Notes: generated by a model not told the origin, from the letters alone. DNA of 64,000 nucleotides from CAJPPJ01 sp963536495 (GCA_963536495.1 CAUTAF010000005.1:45318-109317), one strand, 5' to 3'; shown: positions 26,352 to 35,972, numbered from the stretch's first letter. Numbers and translations are program-made.

Positions 26352-26473
26352 TTTTTAACTCCTTTATCATTTTAACATTCTTTAACTAATTTAGTTATAT
26401 TTTAATTCTTCTGCTTTAATTTCAAATTCATTTAAAAACAAATTTTGTTATATTTTCATTGTTTTTTCATCAA

Positions 26474-26507
26474 TAAAAATGCTAATTTATATCAACTAGC
26501 ATTTTCA
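26474..26507 (-). terminator. Terminator after the 26526 gene
   Basis: AAAATGCTA / TAGCATTTT hairpin (26476-26484, 26497-26505) just past the stop of the 26526 gene. The 120 bases to its left, up to the helicase start at 26351, hold no convincing promoter. Confidence 0.7.
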
Positions 26508-26525
26508 TTTTTTTACTATATCTTT

Positions 26526-27068
26526 TTAATTTATTTTTCCATTTCTTTGATATAATAAGTAGTTTATCTCATCTATAACTTTTAAGAAAGTTATTGGTCT
26601 TTCGTCATACCATAATTTTTCTTTGTTTTCATTACCGAATGAGTATACCCATTCTCTAAACCTTAAATGAATTACACATCTTTCGTTTTGAGATATATCT
26701 CTTACAAAATATAACTTTTCTCTTGAAGTTTTTTTATCTTGATTTAAGTAAGTTATAAAATGTAACTTAAATAATTCATCTAAGTTAAATTCATAAGAAT
26801 AACATTCTAATGAAATACTTTTTTCCATTATAGTATTTATATCGTTCTTATAATCCATAACTTCAGCAAAAGTTTTCTTAAAGACTTCTCTTAACTTTAC
26901 TAATTCTTCGTCTTTAAAGTTTTCTAAACCTACTATTTTAGCTGAATAATTTTCTTTGAATAATTCATTTGCTATTCTTGGTTTTATATCAACGCTTTCG
27001 TCGTCTAATATACTTCTTTTTATATGTTCGCCTCTATCATATAATGTTCTTGCAAAACTGTAAGCCAT
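26526..27068 (-). CDS. Hypothetical protein co-transcribed with the transglycosylase
   Basis: 180 residues from the ATG at 27068 (AGAGGTG site); a GTG at 27092 overlaps the transglycosylase stop and is less likely. Alpha/beta composition, no signal peptide, with a conserved-looking C-terminal RFREWVYSFGNENKEKLWYDER. Not recognised. Its position behind the lytic transglycosylase suggests a conjugation-related role. Confidence 0.72.
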   Translation of the reverse strand: MAYSFARTLYDRGEHIKRSILDDESVDIKPRIANELFKENYSAKIVGLENFKDEELVKLREVFKKTFAEVMDYKNDINTIMEKSISLECYSYEFNLDELFKLHFITYLNQDKKTSREKLYFVRDISQNERCVIHLRFREWVYSFGNENKEKLWYDERPITFLKVIDEINYLLYQRNGKIN

Positions 27069-27084
27069 TTTTAACACCTCTCTT

Positions 27085-27837
27085 TTAATCACTGTTAGGT
27101 AACATTCCTAATCCACCTAACTTAAATCCTAATCCTCTTTTTTCTTCTTTCTTTTCTTCAACTTGACTTTGTTCTTGTTCTGTTTCTTCTTCACCACTTT
27201 CGTCTATTCCTACTTCTTCATTTTCTTCAATCTGTTGTTTTTCATCTTCTCCTAAATTAAATTTAATTTTATTTGTTTTAGAAATAGACTTTTTAACTAC
27301 TTCTTTTATAGTTTGCATTTCTCTTGCTTTATCTACTTTAATTTTATATTTTAACTTTTCTAATTCTTGTTTAACCTTTGCTACATAAAATCTAGTTTCA
27401 GGTATATTCTTATAATTTGTTGTTTTTATTCTGCTGATACCTGCATTATAAGACGCTATCGCATTATCAGTTTTACCAAATGCTTTTAAACTATCATTTA
27501 GATGTAAAACACCAATTTCAATATTTTCATCTAAATTTTTTCTGTTTTTATCATAATGCTTTGAAGTTATATCCATAATTTGCATTATTCCATAAGCACC
27601 AGCACCACTTTCAGCTGTTTCTCTGAATTTGCTTTCTACACTAGCAACAGCTAATGCTAACTCTATATCTACATCATATTTATTTGTGTATGTCTTAAAC
27701 TTTTTATAAAGTTTTTCAGCTTGTTCTTCACTTAAATTTTTATTTGTATTCATTATATAATTTATATGATTAGTGTTAGCTAAACTAATACTAGAAATCA
27801 CTAAAAACATTATTATAACTTTTAAAATCGCTTTCAT
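27085..27837 (-). CDS. VirB1-like lytic transglycosylase
   Basis: 250 residues. A signal peptide (MKAILKVIIMFLVISSISLA) directs export. The SLT/goose-lysozyme-like domain spans about 50-150: ALAVASVESKF contains the catalytic Glu68 and the following Ser, then GAGAYGIMQI (80-87) and NAIASYNAG. Such enzymes cut peptidoglycan glycan strands to let the type IV secretion channel through. The C-terminal 80 residues are a low-complexity Glu-rich tail ending RGLGFKLGGLGMLPNSD, probably flexible. Promoter with AGACAA operator at 27885-27934. Confidence 0.92.
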   Translation of the reverse strand: MKAILKVIIMFLVISSISLANTNHINYIMNTNKNLSEEQAEKLYKKFKTYTNKYDVDIELALAVASVESKFRETAESGAGAYGIMQIMDITSKHYDKNRKNLDENIEIGVLHLNDSLKAFGKTDNAIASYNAGISRIKTTNYKNIPETRFYVAKVKQELEKLKYKIKVDKAREMQTIKEVVKKSISKTNKIKFNLGEDEKQQIEENEEVGIDESGEEETEQEQSQVEEKKEEKRGLGFKLGGLGMLPNSD

Positions 27838-27884
27838 TTTTTACTCCCTTAAATTTTTAATGTTCATTTTCTATTTCTGATTAT

Positions 27885-27934
27885 ATTATACCATATAAAT
27901 TAGTCTATGTCAAGCAAAACAGACAACATTGTCT
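27885..27934 (-). promoter_or_regulatory. Transglycosylase promoter with AGACAA-type operator
   Basis: Minus strand: perfect palindrome AGACAATGTTGTCT (27921-27934, flanked by C and G extending symmetry), 7 bp gap, TTGACA (27908-27913), 17 bp, TGGTATAAT-like (TATAAT 27885-27890). About 45 bases before the start codon. Confidence 0.85.
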
Positions 27935-27967
27935 GATAAAAATACCTTTACAAATATAAAACTATAT

Positions 27968-27996
27968 TTGTAAGAAAAAAATAAATATGTTATAAT
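27968..27996 (+). promoter_or_regulatory. Plus-strand promoter (small RNA candidate)
   Basis: TTGTAA (27968-27973), exactly 17 bp, then TGTTATAAT (TATAAT 27991-27996). It is the only convincing plus-strand promoter noticed, in the longest gene-free stretch of the left half. It partly overlaps a perfect 11-bp inverted repeat (27948-27958 / 27963-27973). Confidence 0.5.
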
Positions 27997-28002
27997 TAAT
28001 TT

Positions 28003-28119
28003 AACTTTTCCATTATTTTGAATTTTGTGAAAGTTTCAAAATACTTCATAACTTTTTTACTTCTTTTTTTATATTTTTATCTATTAATAAAAAAAGGCAC
28101 ATATAAGCTGTGCCTTTTT
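28003..28119 (+). ncRNA. Candidate plus-strand small RNA
   Basis: A transcript starting about seven bases after the plus-strand -10 would run about 115 bases into the hairpin at 28093-28117, which is followed by TTTTTG and works in both directions. Inside lies a 9-bp stem TATTTTGAA / TTCAAAATA (28014-28022, 28035-28043) with a 12-base loop. No open reading frame of note. Existence is inferred only from promoter-stem-terminator geometry. Confidence 0.4.
28093..28119 (-). terminator. Bidirectional terminator after the 28150 lipoprotein gene
   Basis: AAAGGCACA / TGTGCCTTT with A run on one side and T run on the other. It ends the lipoprotein gene on the minus strand and the candidate small RNA on the plus strand. 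Confidence 0.85.
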
Positions 28120-28149
28120 GCTTTATTATTTATTTTTTTGTTTTGCTAT

Positions 28150-28590
28150 TTATTTTTTATCTAATTCAGGAAAATAATTTCCAAAACCAATAGTCTTAAA
28201 TTGTGGTACAATATGAGGTTCTTCACTCAATTTCATTCTTTCGTGAGTTCTATTAAATTCTTTTGCATATTCTATTATTTCATTTAATTCTTCTTCTGTT
28301 TCATAACAAAAACTTATCATTTGATTTTTTGGTGTTTCTCTATTTGCGTATGTTTCACATACTAATTCTTTATATTTAGGATAGAAATAAGCAACTCTAC
28401 TTCCGTTTACTACTTTCCAATATTTTTCATTTGTAAGAAGTTCCATTACTTTTTCATCATAAGTATTTCCTTTTACTACATTAGTAGCGACTGTTACATC
28501 ATTATGACTTATTTCTCCTTTTTCTTTACCACAACCTACTAAACAGACAACTCCTAATACTAACATTAAATATATTATTGTTTTTTTCAT
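28150..28590 (-). CDS. Lipoprotein, function unknown
   Basis: 146 residues. Type II signal peptide: MKKTIIYLMLVLGVVCLVGC with lipobox LVGC, so Cys20 would be lipidated and the protein held at a membrane surface. The mature part is mixed alpha/beta (KYKELVCETYANRETPKN) with no recognised domain. Monocistronic: promoter with a degenerate AGACAA operator at 28691-28740. Its place next to the transglycosylase and conjugation operons suggests a surface role such as entry exclusion or T4SS assembly, unproven. Confidence 0.85.
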   Translation of the reverse strand: MKKTIIYLMLVLGVVCLVGCGKEKGEISHNDVTVATNVVKGNTYDEKVMELLTNEKYWKVVNGSRVAYFYPKYKELVCETYANRETPKNQMISFCYETEEELNEIIEYAKEFNRTHERMKLSEEPHIVPQFKTIGFGNYFPELDKK

Positions 28591-28690
28591 ATTTATCTCT
28601 CCTTTTTAATTTTCAATTTTTTAATCTTTCATTTTTTAAAGAAGTTATAAATATTTTTCATTCTTAATTTCAATTCTTATTTTCACCACT

Positions 28691-28740
28691 ATTATAACAT
28701 ATAAAAACTAAAATGTCAATAATTTTTGACTTTATTGTCC
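28691..28740 (-). promoter_or_regulatory. Lipoprotein promoter with degenerate AGACAA-type operator
   Basis: Minus strand: GGACAATAAAGTCA (28727-28740; right half degenerate), 7 bp gap, TTGACA (28714-28719), 17 bp, TGTTATAAT-type -10 (TATAAT 28691-28696). Position is the same as in the perfect copies, supporting it despite mismatches. Confidence 0.65.
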
Positions 28741-28754
28741 ACTAGAAGAAAATT

Positions 28755-28778
28755 AAAAAGGACTTATAAGTCCTTTTT
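28755..28778 (-). terminator. Terminator at the end of the conjugation operon
   Basis: Perfect palindrome AAAAAGGACTTATAAGTCCTTTTT shortly after the stop at 28807. The same GGACTT-AAGTCC core is used at 9791. Confidence 0.8.
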
Positions 28779-28806
28779 AAAATTTTTTTATTTTTAAAGT
28801 TTACTT

Positions 28807-30045
28807 TTATAAAGTTTGAGTTTGATTTTCTAAATTTTGCCTTTGAATTTCTTGTTGAAATTGAATTTCTTCTTTCTCTTTATCTTTTTCCTCTTTCAGT
28901 AAAGTTATACTCATATAAAAAACAACTAAAGAAAAATAATGTTCTATACAGTATTTTAAGAAAGCGTTGCTACTTAGCAATATTTCTAAAGGTTTTGTTC
29001 TTTCATAAAATTCTTCATTCATTCCAAATAAAGCACATATATCTCTTGCGATTTCAGGTGTAAATTCTTCATCTTCAAAAGAATATATTTCATTTTTGAA
29101 ATCTATAACAGGTAACATTACTAAACTTCTTTCTTTAAATTCTTTCTCTGTTAAACTATCATCACTTAAATTAAAATCTTCAAATATTTCATCTTCTTCA
29201 ATTAAAGCCCTTATTCTGTAATTCATTAAGACATCTAATTCAGAAAACCTTGTGTCATCTACTTCTAAATTTTCAAATTCAAAAGGTAAACTTGCCATTG
29301 TAAAGATTGAATAAATATTTTCATCTATATTGTTAGGGTCATAATATGGATTATTAATTTTAAACCCTGTTAAATCCCTGTAAAGAATTGAATATGAATT
29401 TCCATATTTTTTTACTTCTGCCTCTTCAAAATGAGAATTTGCTAAGTTTATTACAATATCTGCTATATGTTCTTTGTAAAAACTTTCAAAGAAATCTTCA
29501 ATAAAATCTATATCAGTTTCTCTGTAAATAGTATTATAAAATTTTCTTCTAATACCATTTAAAACTAAAGCCATACTATCATATACGATTTCTTTTCCGT
29601 CAATAATTTGCATATCAACAGGTTTAAACTTTGCTTTTTTAATATACCCTGATAATAAAGGTTTATGTTTATTTCTCTTTTCTTTATTGTTATTATCAGT
29701 ATCGTTATTATCGGTATCATTATTATCGGTATCATCTTTTTTGCTATCACTCATTTCAATAGGACAATATATGAAATTATTTTTCTTTGAGCATACATAA
29801 GTTAAAGGTATTGCCATTCTGATTTTAATAACACCCTCTATGTTAAAAGTTATAAATTTATTAACTTCTAAAGAAATATTAGAAATAGGTATTCCTTTCA
29901 GAACACTTCCCCTCATAAAATCAGTCAAATATCTTTTCTTTATCAATTCATCACTTGTTTCATAAGAGAAAAATTTTCTTTCTAATCCTACAAAAAATTC
30001 TTGTTGAGTTACATCTATTAATTCTCTTCCTCTTTCTTTTGCCAT
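28807..30045 (-). CDS. Conjugation-operon protein, unknown function
   Basis: 412 residues, acidic. Residues about 105-120 are a DTDNN tandem repeat (three 15-bp units at 29689-29733). One hydrophobic stretch near the C-terminus (about 358-383, FLKYCIEHYFSLVVFYMSITLL) could be a membrane contact; after it a Gln/Glu-rich tail ends QNQTQTL. It is the last gene of the T4SS operon behind two VirB6/TrbL-like genes, so a role in the channel or its regulation is likely, but no named family was recognised. Start ATG 30045, AAAGGAA site. Confidence 0.8.
   Translation of the reverse strand: MAKERGRELIDVTQQEFFVGLERKFFSYETSDELIKKRYLTDFMRGSVLKGIPISNISLEVNKFITFNIEGVIKIRMAIPLTYVCSKKNNFIYCPIEMSDSKKDDTDNNDTDNNDTDNNNKEKRNKHKPLLSGYIKKAKFKPVDMQIIDGKEIVYDSMALVLNGIRRKFYNTIYRETDIDFIEDFFESFYKEHIADIVINLANSHFEEAEVKKYGNSYSILYRDLTGFKINNPYYDPNNIDENIYSIFTMASLPFEFENLEVDDTRFSELDVLMNYRIRALIEEDEIFEDFNLSDDSLTEKEFKERSLVMLPVIDFKNEIYSFEDEEFTPEIARDICALFGMNEEFYERTKPLEILLSSNAFLKYCIEHYFSLVVFYMSITLLKEEKDKEKEEIQFQQEIQRQNLENQTQTL
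29689..29733. repeat. 15-bp tandem repeat, three units, in frame
   Basis: Three units of GTTATTATCGGTATC type (plus strand) encode the DTDNN repeat. In-frame expansion is possible. Confidence 0.9.
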
Positions 30046-30063
30046 TTTTATTCCTTTCTTCTA

Positions 30064-31134
30064 TTAAATTATAGATATTCTATCTGATGTTTCTTGAAAC
30101 ACTTTTGTAAACAATATCATAAATAACCAATATCCTAAGATAAGATAAAATGTTTCAGGTTCATTAAAGTTTTTAAAAAATCTATCACCATCTTGTATTC
30201 TTGCTATTTCTTTTGCTGTCCAAATTGGTGATAAAGGAATATCAGGATTATTTGCTACAAATAAAAATGCTATAAGTACAGTGAATTTTGCAATACTATT
30301 TAAAATAATCCTTAACAATTTATCCATTCCACCACTTAATCCTTGTATCTTTTCGGAAGTAAAAATAAAATGGAATGTTCCCATTGCTAATGAAACTGCT
30401 ACACTTAATCCTGCAAATAAATATGCAAATAATATCGTAGAAAATAATTTCATTATTTTTATTCCTATCAGCCATACTCCTACAAAAGCAAATCCTTTTA
30501 CTAAGAAATTTCCTGTTTCTTTTACACCTAATAAACTTTTCAATGCGTCAGTTATAAAAGATAATCCTGTTGTAATAGCTGATACAACTGCTTTTACACT
30601 TTCTGTTATAATATCCCAATAATCTTTGCTATATATTTCTCTATTTATTTCTTCTTGCGACGCACCACTATAAATCATTTCTACAAGTTTTTGTGAGTTA
30701 TTACTTAAAATATTTCCAAAAACTATGAAAGGTGCTGTAAATATTCTTGTAATTCTATCTAAAGATAAAGGTTCACTAAGATTTAAAAGTTGCATTGGTA
30801 ATCTCTTAGTTACGATTTCAAACATATCTTGATAAAAATACTTTACCCAAAATTCAGCTAAGAATATGATAATAGTGTAATGTAATATAGTTTGCAAAGA
30901 AGTCATAACAATCATCTTTACACTTCTATTAGGATTTCTTATATATTCCAACAAAATATCTAAAATTTTTACTAGGACTATGATTGGGATAATCATAACC
31001 ATAAGTTTGACTATCCCATCTGAAAAAGTGGCAACGAAAAAATTGACTATTCCCTCTAAAATACCCTCTCTACTTGCATTACCTGTCGATAATGACTGTA
31101 CAAAGGTTTGTTCTATATCTTGTAAAGTTATCAT
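30064..31134 (-). CDS. VirB6/TrbL-like polytopic T4SS membrane protein
   Basis: 356 residues with five to six transmembrane segments: about 35-58, 78-95, 205-245 (two adjacent helices, KIMKLFSTILFAYLFAGLSVAVSLAMG) and two near 285-350. Between them lies a long extracytoplasmic loop (about 100-200) with KRLPMQLLNLSEPLSLDRITRIF. This layout fits VirB6/TrbL inner-membrane channel proteins. It stands directly downstream of a larger VirB6/TrbL-like gene (18 bases apart). The exact family (TrbL, VirB6 or TraG-N) cannot be told from motifs alone. Confidence 0.75.
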   Translation of the reverse strand: MITLQDIEQTFVQSLSTGNASREGILEGIVNFFVATFSDGIVKLMVMIIPIIVLVKILDILLEYIRNPNRSVKMIVMTSLQTILHYTIIIFLAEFWVKYFYQDMFEIVTKRLPMQLLNLSEPLSLDRITRIFTAPFIVFGNILSNNSQKLVEMIYSGASQEEINREIYSKDYWDIITESVKAVVSAITTGLSFITDALKSLLGVKETGNFLVKGFAFVGVWLIGIKIMKLFSTILFAYLFAGLSVAVSLAMGTFHFIFTSEKIQGLSGGMDKLLRIILNSIAKFTVLIAFLFVANNPDIPLSPIWTAKEIARIQDGDRFFKNFNEPETFYLILGYWLFMILFTKVFQETSDRISII

Positions 31135-31152
31135 ATTTTTTCACCACCTTTT

Positions 31153-33705
31153 CTAATTCCTATTTTTTTTGTTATATCTAGCTGGAGTTTTTCCAGCATT
31201 TCTACGAACCTCATCTTGAATATGTTCGGCTCTTCTAAGTTTAATACTGTTATCTAACTCATCATCAATATTATTTCTTGCTCTAACTTCATCAACTGTC
31301 ATTAAAGTTCCATCTTGATTTCTTATATGGAAATCTTTTCCCTCTTCTTTACCCTCTGCAACCATCATATTTCCATAGATAGTTGTGTAATCTCTTTGAT
31401 ATGCCTCTGATTGTTTAAAGGCTGTTGGGTCATTTCTTTCTCTAAATCCTTGAATATGACTATAACCTTGTACTCCCATATCTCTGTAAAGATTTTGCAT
31501 ACTTTCTGTACTATTAATAGCATTTGTTACATTTGAAATTACTTCACCTTTTTTAATACTACTAAAAGTACCTTTAACAGCACCTGCAACTGCTCTTCCA
31601 CCTTGTCTAATAAGTGAAGTTTTTTGTCTTATAGTATCACTGAAAGCATTAACTTTATCTTTGTAAAAATGCTTTGCCATATCTCCTAAATCATTTTTAA
31701 CTTCATTTACCATTTGAGCCACTTCATTTACCATTTGAGCCTTTACACTAGGGTCATCAACAAAAAAAGCACCACCTAATTTAGCGTAAGCACCACCTAA
31801 TTTAGTAAGTTGTCCACCTACAACTAATCCTGCTCTAGCAACTCCACCTGCAACTACTCCTGCTGTTGCAACTCCACCTAACACTTTTTCAGTATTTCTT
31901 ATAACAGAACCTGCACTTTCTCTTGCTAATGATTGGTTTCCACCTAAAGCCTTAGCAACTGTTCCTGCTCTTCTTTCAAAGTTAGTTCTTGTTTCTTGTA
32001 TACTTCTTTCTCTGTTACTTTGTGCTGTTCTTGTTGTATTAGCAAGATTTTCGTGTATATCATTTCTTTCAATAATTCTTGCCTCTAATCTTCTATTATC
32101 TCTTCTTGTATCTTGTTGAACTTTTGCTAAATTACTTGTTCTTTCATTAAGTTCATTAGCTGTTTCATCTGCTACATTTTGAGCGTCTTTAACATTTTGT
32201 CTAGCTTGTTTTATAGCATTTTTATCTCCACTTGCAACTGCTTTCTTATAATCTTCTTTAGCACTTTTTAAATTGCTTTGAGCAACTTCATTCTTTCTAA
32301 ATGCGTCATTTTGGCTATCAGTTGCTGATTGTAAATTTTGTTCATTTTGTTCCATAGCATTTCTATCAGCTGTATTTTGATTATTCCTATCATTTTCGCT
32401 ATTTCTAACTTGTTTGTTTTCTTTTCTTGTTTTATAACTGTCATAACCTTTTTTAGCTAATACAACTGCTGTTGCTCCTGCACCCATTACTTTACCAACA
32501 GCACCACCTATGAAGTTTCCTGCATTAAGACTAGCAACTCTTCCTGATAATACACTATCAGCAATTTGTCCACCCTCTCCTGCAATGAACATTCCTATCA
32601 TAAGCACAAAACCTGTTTGAAAAGCTGTACCCATATTTATTCCGTCTGGCTCTGCTTTATCAATAGCACTCGTAATAGTTTCTATAATGTTTACAACTAC
32701 TCCTATTAATCCCAACCTTATAGCAAGTGATAATCCTTTATTTACAATATTTGAAATAATAGCACCACCTATTTGTGCTGTTTTTTCAAACAATAAGAAA
32801 GGCATTAAAATAACTGATAAACCTACTATTAAAACATAAGTTATAAAAGCCATAAGTACATCTTTAACTAATCCCATAACAGTAAACATACTACCAAAGG
32901 CAAGTAAAGCAAACATTATTGTTGCAATAGCCCCTATTCCATTTGTAAAAGCTAAGTTCCAAATAGTAAAAGGTATTGTTAAAATTGTTGATAATACATC
33001 ACTAGGCTTTTTAAAATCAGGTACTCTCATTCCTGTTCCAAAGAATTGTTCTCCCATTTTCATAAAACCTGTCATCAAGGACGGTTGCGACATATCAGGT
33101 GTACCCATAGTAATCATTTGATAATTGTTTATAGTCGTGGATATAGTTTGTGCATTAGAACCTGAACCCATTGTTGCCGATACTTGTTGTCCACTTGGTA
33201 AAAGTAAGAAAACAATAACAGCAAAAGTTATTATACTAGGTAAATTAGGTAAAATTAAACTTGCTACTGTTATATTTCCAAGATGTGATAATGTTTTTAA
33301 TAAAAAATCTATTGTAAAGAATAAAACACATAGAGCAAGTACAACTGCTGATAAATTCGCTATCATTACTGCTAATTGTGTCATTATCATAGTGAAAAAT
33401 TTATCTACACTATCACCGATAAGTTCTGAAATAAAACCAATATTAACTGCCTCATTTGGGTCGCTAGGTGCTGAGGGTGTTGTACTTCCTGTTCCACCTG
33501 TTCCACCTGTACCACCACCTGTTCCACCAGTTCCACCACCTGTACCACCTGTTGTCGGTACAGAGTATGAATATTTATTCACTAAGAAAAATAAAAGTAT
33601 AAGAAAGCCTATAAATAGGACTTTCTTAACTTTATCATTTTTGAAAAATGCTTTAACATTATTCCAAAAATCACTATAATTTACACTTAAAACCCCTGTT
33701 ACCAT
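31153..33705 (-). CDS. Large VirB6/TrbL-like T4SS protein with Gly/Thr linker and coiled C-terminus
   Basis: 850 residues. Layout: a short cytoplasmic leader, a transmembrane helix at about 28-43, a Gly/Thr repeat linker (about 50-77), then a polytopic core of six or so helices between about 95 and 400, followed by a 450-residue hydrophilic C-terminus rich in Asn, Gln and Ala with long coiled-coil segments (about 420-600). VirB6/TrbL proteins form the inner-membrane channel and often carry large variable extensions, as here. Short internal duplications are visible (AQMVNEV twice; KLGGAYAKLGGAFF). ATG at 33705 with GAGGGGG upstream. Confidence 0.85.
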   Translation of the reverse strand: MVTGVLSVNYSDFWNNVKAFFKNDKVKKVLFIGFLILLFFLVNKYSYSVPTTGGTGGGTGGTGGGTGGTGGTGSTTPSAPSDPNEAVNIGFISELIGDSVDKFFTMIMTQLAVMIANLSAVVLALCVLFFTIDFLLKTLSHLGNITVASLILPNLPSIITFAVIVFLLLPSGQQVSATMGSGSNAQTISTTINNYQMITMGTPDMSQPSLMTGFMKMGEQFFGTGMRVPDFKKPSDVLSTILTIPFTIWNLAFTNGIGAIATIMFALLAFGSMFTVMGLVKDVLMAFITYVLIVGLSVILMPFLLFEKTAQIGGAIISNIVNKGLSLAIRLGLIGVVVNIIETITSAIDKAEPDGINMGTAFQTGFVLMIGMFIAGEGGQIADSVLSGRVASLNAGNFIGGAVGKVMGAGATAVVLAKKGYDSYKTRKENKQVRNSENDRNNQNTADRNAMEQNEQNLQSATDSQNDAFRKNEVAQSNLKSAKEDYKKAVASGDKNAIKQARQNVKDAQNVADETANELNERTSNLAKVQQDTRRDNRRLEARIIERNDIHENLANTTRTAQSNRERSIQETRTNFERRAGTVAKALGGNQSLARESAGSVIRNTEKVLGGVATAGVVAGGVARAGLVVGGQLTKLGGAYAKLGGAFFVDDPSVKAQMVNEVAQMVNEVKNDLGDMAKHFYKDKVNAFSDTIRQKTSLIRQGGRAVAGAVKGTFSSIKKGEVISNVTNAINSTESMQNLYRDMGVQGYSHIQGFRERNDPTAFKQSEAYQRDYTTIYGNMMVAEGKEEGKDFHIRNQDGTLMTVDEVRARNNIDDELDNSIKLRRAEHIQDEVRRNAGKTPARYNKKNRN
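33478..33556. repeat. Gly/Thr-coding minisatellite
   Basis: GC-richer, imperfectly repeated CCACCTGTT/CCACCTGTACC units code for GGTGGTGGG-type linker of the TrbL-like protein. It stands out against the AT-rich background. Confidence 0.8.
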
Positions 33706-33722
33706 TCTATTTCCCCCTCATT

Positions 33723-35972
33723 CTATTTTTTTGACGGAAAAGCTAAATTAAACTTTGGACTTCCTGAATATTGTTCATCTTTACCATTAACTCCTGTTAT
33801 ACTTACTAATCCCTCATAATCTTTTCCTGCTTTAGATTTAAGTTTATAAAGAACTTGTTCTCCTTTTAATAATTTTTTGACATCACTATCTGTAAGTTTT
33901 ACAGGTGTTCCAAATAATTTAGTTTCTTGATATAATCTAAATGGTTTTTCTTCATTATTACTTGAATATACGACACCTTTTTTCCCATCTTTATTATATT
34001 CAATTTTATATATAGGTAAATCTCCCATACAAGCCAATTTTCCAAATACTTCTCTTTCTGTTGTGTTTTCCATCTTTTTTACCTCCACTTTTTCTGCATT
34101 TTTTACAATTTCTATTAATTCATTCTTTGACATCTCAATTATTTCTTCGATTGTCAAATCGTTATCCGACACTCTTTTCATCAACTTAGAAAATTCAATA
34201 GTTTTTTCTGTATATAAGTTGATATTTAACATATCTAAAGTTTCTATAAATTCTATACCAACATCAGTTATGTTATAAGTTATTGATTTTTTCTTAACTG
34301 TTTCTGTTATATAACCTGTCTTAACACATTTATTGACAGTTTCAGCCCTTGTTGCCTCTGTTCCAATTTGTATACCTTGTAACATTAGTTTATAGTCTTC
34401 ATCATCACTTTCAACTGTTTCATCAACTACTTCATTGTCATTTTCTTCTTCATCAGTTTCTTTTGCTAACTTTTCTAAGTCAACTTTCTTAAATGGCTTT
34501 AAAAACCAGTTAAATAATTCAATTACACTGACTTTTACAGGGGGTGTAGTTTTCTTTTCTTCTGTTGTAAATGCTACTTCAAATTCATCTCCTTTTTGAA
34601 GATTAGGTAACATAACATCTCCACTTTCTTTTTCAAAGAAATAATAACCCTCTTGCTTAACAGCTTGTCCATTTATTTTAAATTCATAATCTCCTACTTT
34701 TATAATCATTTCTTTTTTAGAAATTATTGTTTCTTCTTCACAAAAATTTGCATAAAATCTATTGCAAATTACATCATAAACTTTCTTTTCATCTACTGAT
34801 AAACCCTCAATTCCACTTATTTTAGCTGTGGGTGTAATAGCACTGTGAGAAGTATCTGCACTTTCACTATTTTTTTCAGATTTTTCAGCTTTTACTTTAC
34901 TATTGTCAAAGATATTTTTACTATCTCTAAATTTTAAAGTTTTTCCAGCACGATTTTGGTGTGCATTAATAAATTTTTTACAGTTTTCCTTTTCACTTTC
35001 TTTTAGATATTCTGATGAAGTTCTAGGATAAGTTGTTAAACCTTTATCGTATAAAGATTGTGCAAGTTCCAATACTCTATCAGCTTTAAATCCTTGTTTA
35101 GAAAGAATTTGTTGTAAAGTATTTAATGAAAATAACTTTTTAGGTTGTGGCTTAAATTCTTTTTCTTTTATATCCGAAACAATAGCTTTGCCTATTCTAT
35201 TAAGTTCTTCCATTTGTTTAATACTTTCTTCTTTAGTTTTCCATTTTTCTTTTGTAATAAGATTTACATTGTTTTTTGTACTTTTTACTATAAAATATGG
35301 TACAGGAACGAAGTTTTTAATAGCCATATCTCTATCATAAATATATTTTACAATAGGAATTATAAGTCTTCCACTATTTAAAAGTCTTCCTTTTTTTACA
35401 CTCATAAGTCTTGTAATGTTTATTCCAAATAACCAATCCAAATATTGTCTTGCTATCCCCTCATTACTTAAACTTAAATATGCTTTGTTATCTAAAAGAT
35501 TTGCAACTCCCTCTCTTATATCTTCTTCTGTTTGTGCTGGTAACCACAATCTTTTAATTTTCTTTTTACTATCGTGTAAAAATCCATATTTTTCAAGAAT
35601 TTCATCAACTATTATTTGTCCCTCTCTATCAGCGTCGCCACAATTCACTATGGTATCGCATTTTTTACAAAGCTGAACAATAGCCTTTAACTTGTCTTTA
35701 ATGTCTTTATCAGGCATTACTTTTTTTTCAAACTTTTCAGGAACGATTGGTAATATATCGTTTGCCCAACTACCTTTTTCTTTAGTATTCTCTCCATACT
35801 TATATTCTTCAGGCATTAATAATGTTAAGAAATGCCCTCTTACAGAAGTTGAAAACATACTTTCATCAGAATTAGTATAGTAGTATTCTTTTTCACCTTT
35901 TTTATTAAGTCCTAAAGCCTTAGCGACTTTTCTCATAATATCAGGTTTTTCACAAATTATAACTGTACTCAT
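33723..35972 (-). CDS. topB: DNA topoisomerase III (TopB/TraE type)
   Basis: 749 residues from the ATG at 35972 (GTGAGGT site; a GTG at 35984 is rejected). Toprim domain: MSTVIICEKPDIMRKVAKALG at the start and the DxDxE motif in NCGDADREGQ (about 113-118). The catalytic Tyr is Y315 in LTTYPRTSSEYL. The family relaxes and decatenates single-stranded DNA and is common on conjugative plasmids, where it is thought to untangle daughter or transferred DNA. An acidic insertion (about 500-530) and C-terminal 100-residue extension make it longer than chromosomal TopB (about 650-700). Known role; exact task here inferred. Confidence 0.95.
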   Translation of the reverse strand: MSTVIICEKPDIMRKVAKALGLNKKGEKEYYYTNSDESMFSTSVRGHFLTLLMPEEYKYGENTKEKGSWANDILPIVPEKFEKKVMPDKDIKDKLKAIVQLCKKCDTIVNCGDADREGQIIVDEILEKYGFLHDSKKKIKRLWLPAQTEEDIREGVANLLDNKAYLSLSNEGIARQYLDWLFGINITRLMSVKKGRLLNSGRLIIPIVKYIYDRDMAIKNFVPVPYFIVKSTKNNVNLITKEKWKTKEESIKQMEELNRIGKAIVSDIKEKEFKPQPKKLFSLNTLQQILSKQGFKADRVLELAQSLYDKGLTTYPRTSSEYLKESEKENCKKFINAHQNRAGKTLKFRDSKNIFDNSKVKAEKSEKNSESADTSHSAITPTAKISGIEGLSVDEKKVYDVICNRFYANFCEEETIISKKEMIIKVGDYEFKINGQAVKQEGYYFFEKESGDVMLPNLQKGDEFEVAFTTEEKKTTPPVKVSVIELFNWFLKPFKKVDLEKLAKETDEEENDNEVVDETVESDDEDYKLMLQGIQIGTEATRAETVNKCVKTGYITETVKKKSITYNITDVGIEFIETLDMLNINLYTEKTIEFSKLMKRVSDNDLTIEEIIEMSKNELIEIVKNAEKVEVKKMENTTEREVFGKLACMGDLPIYKIEYNKDGKKGVVYSSNNEEKPFRLYQETKLFGTPVKLTDSDVKKLLKGEQVLYKLKSKAGKDYEGLVSITGVNGKDEQYSGSPKFNLAFPSKK

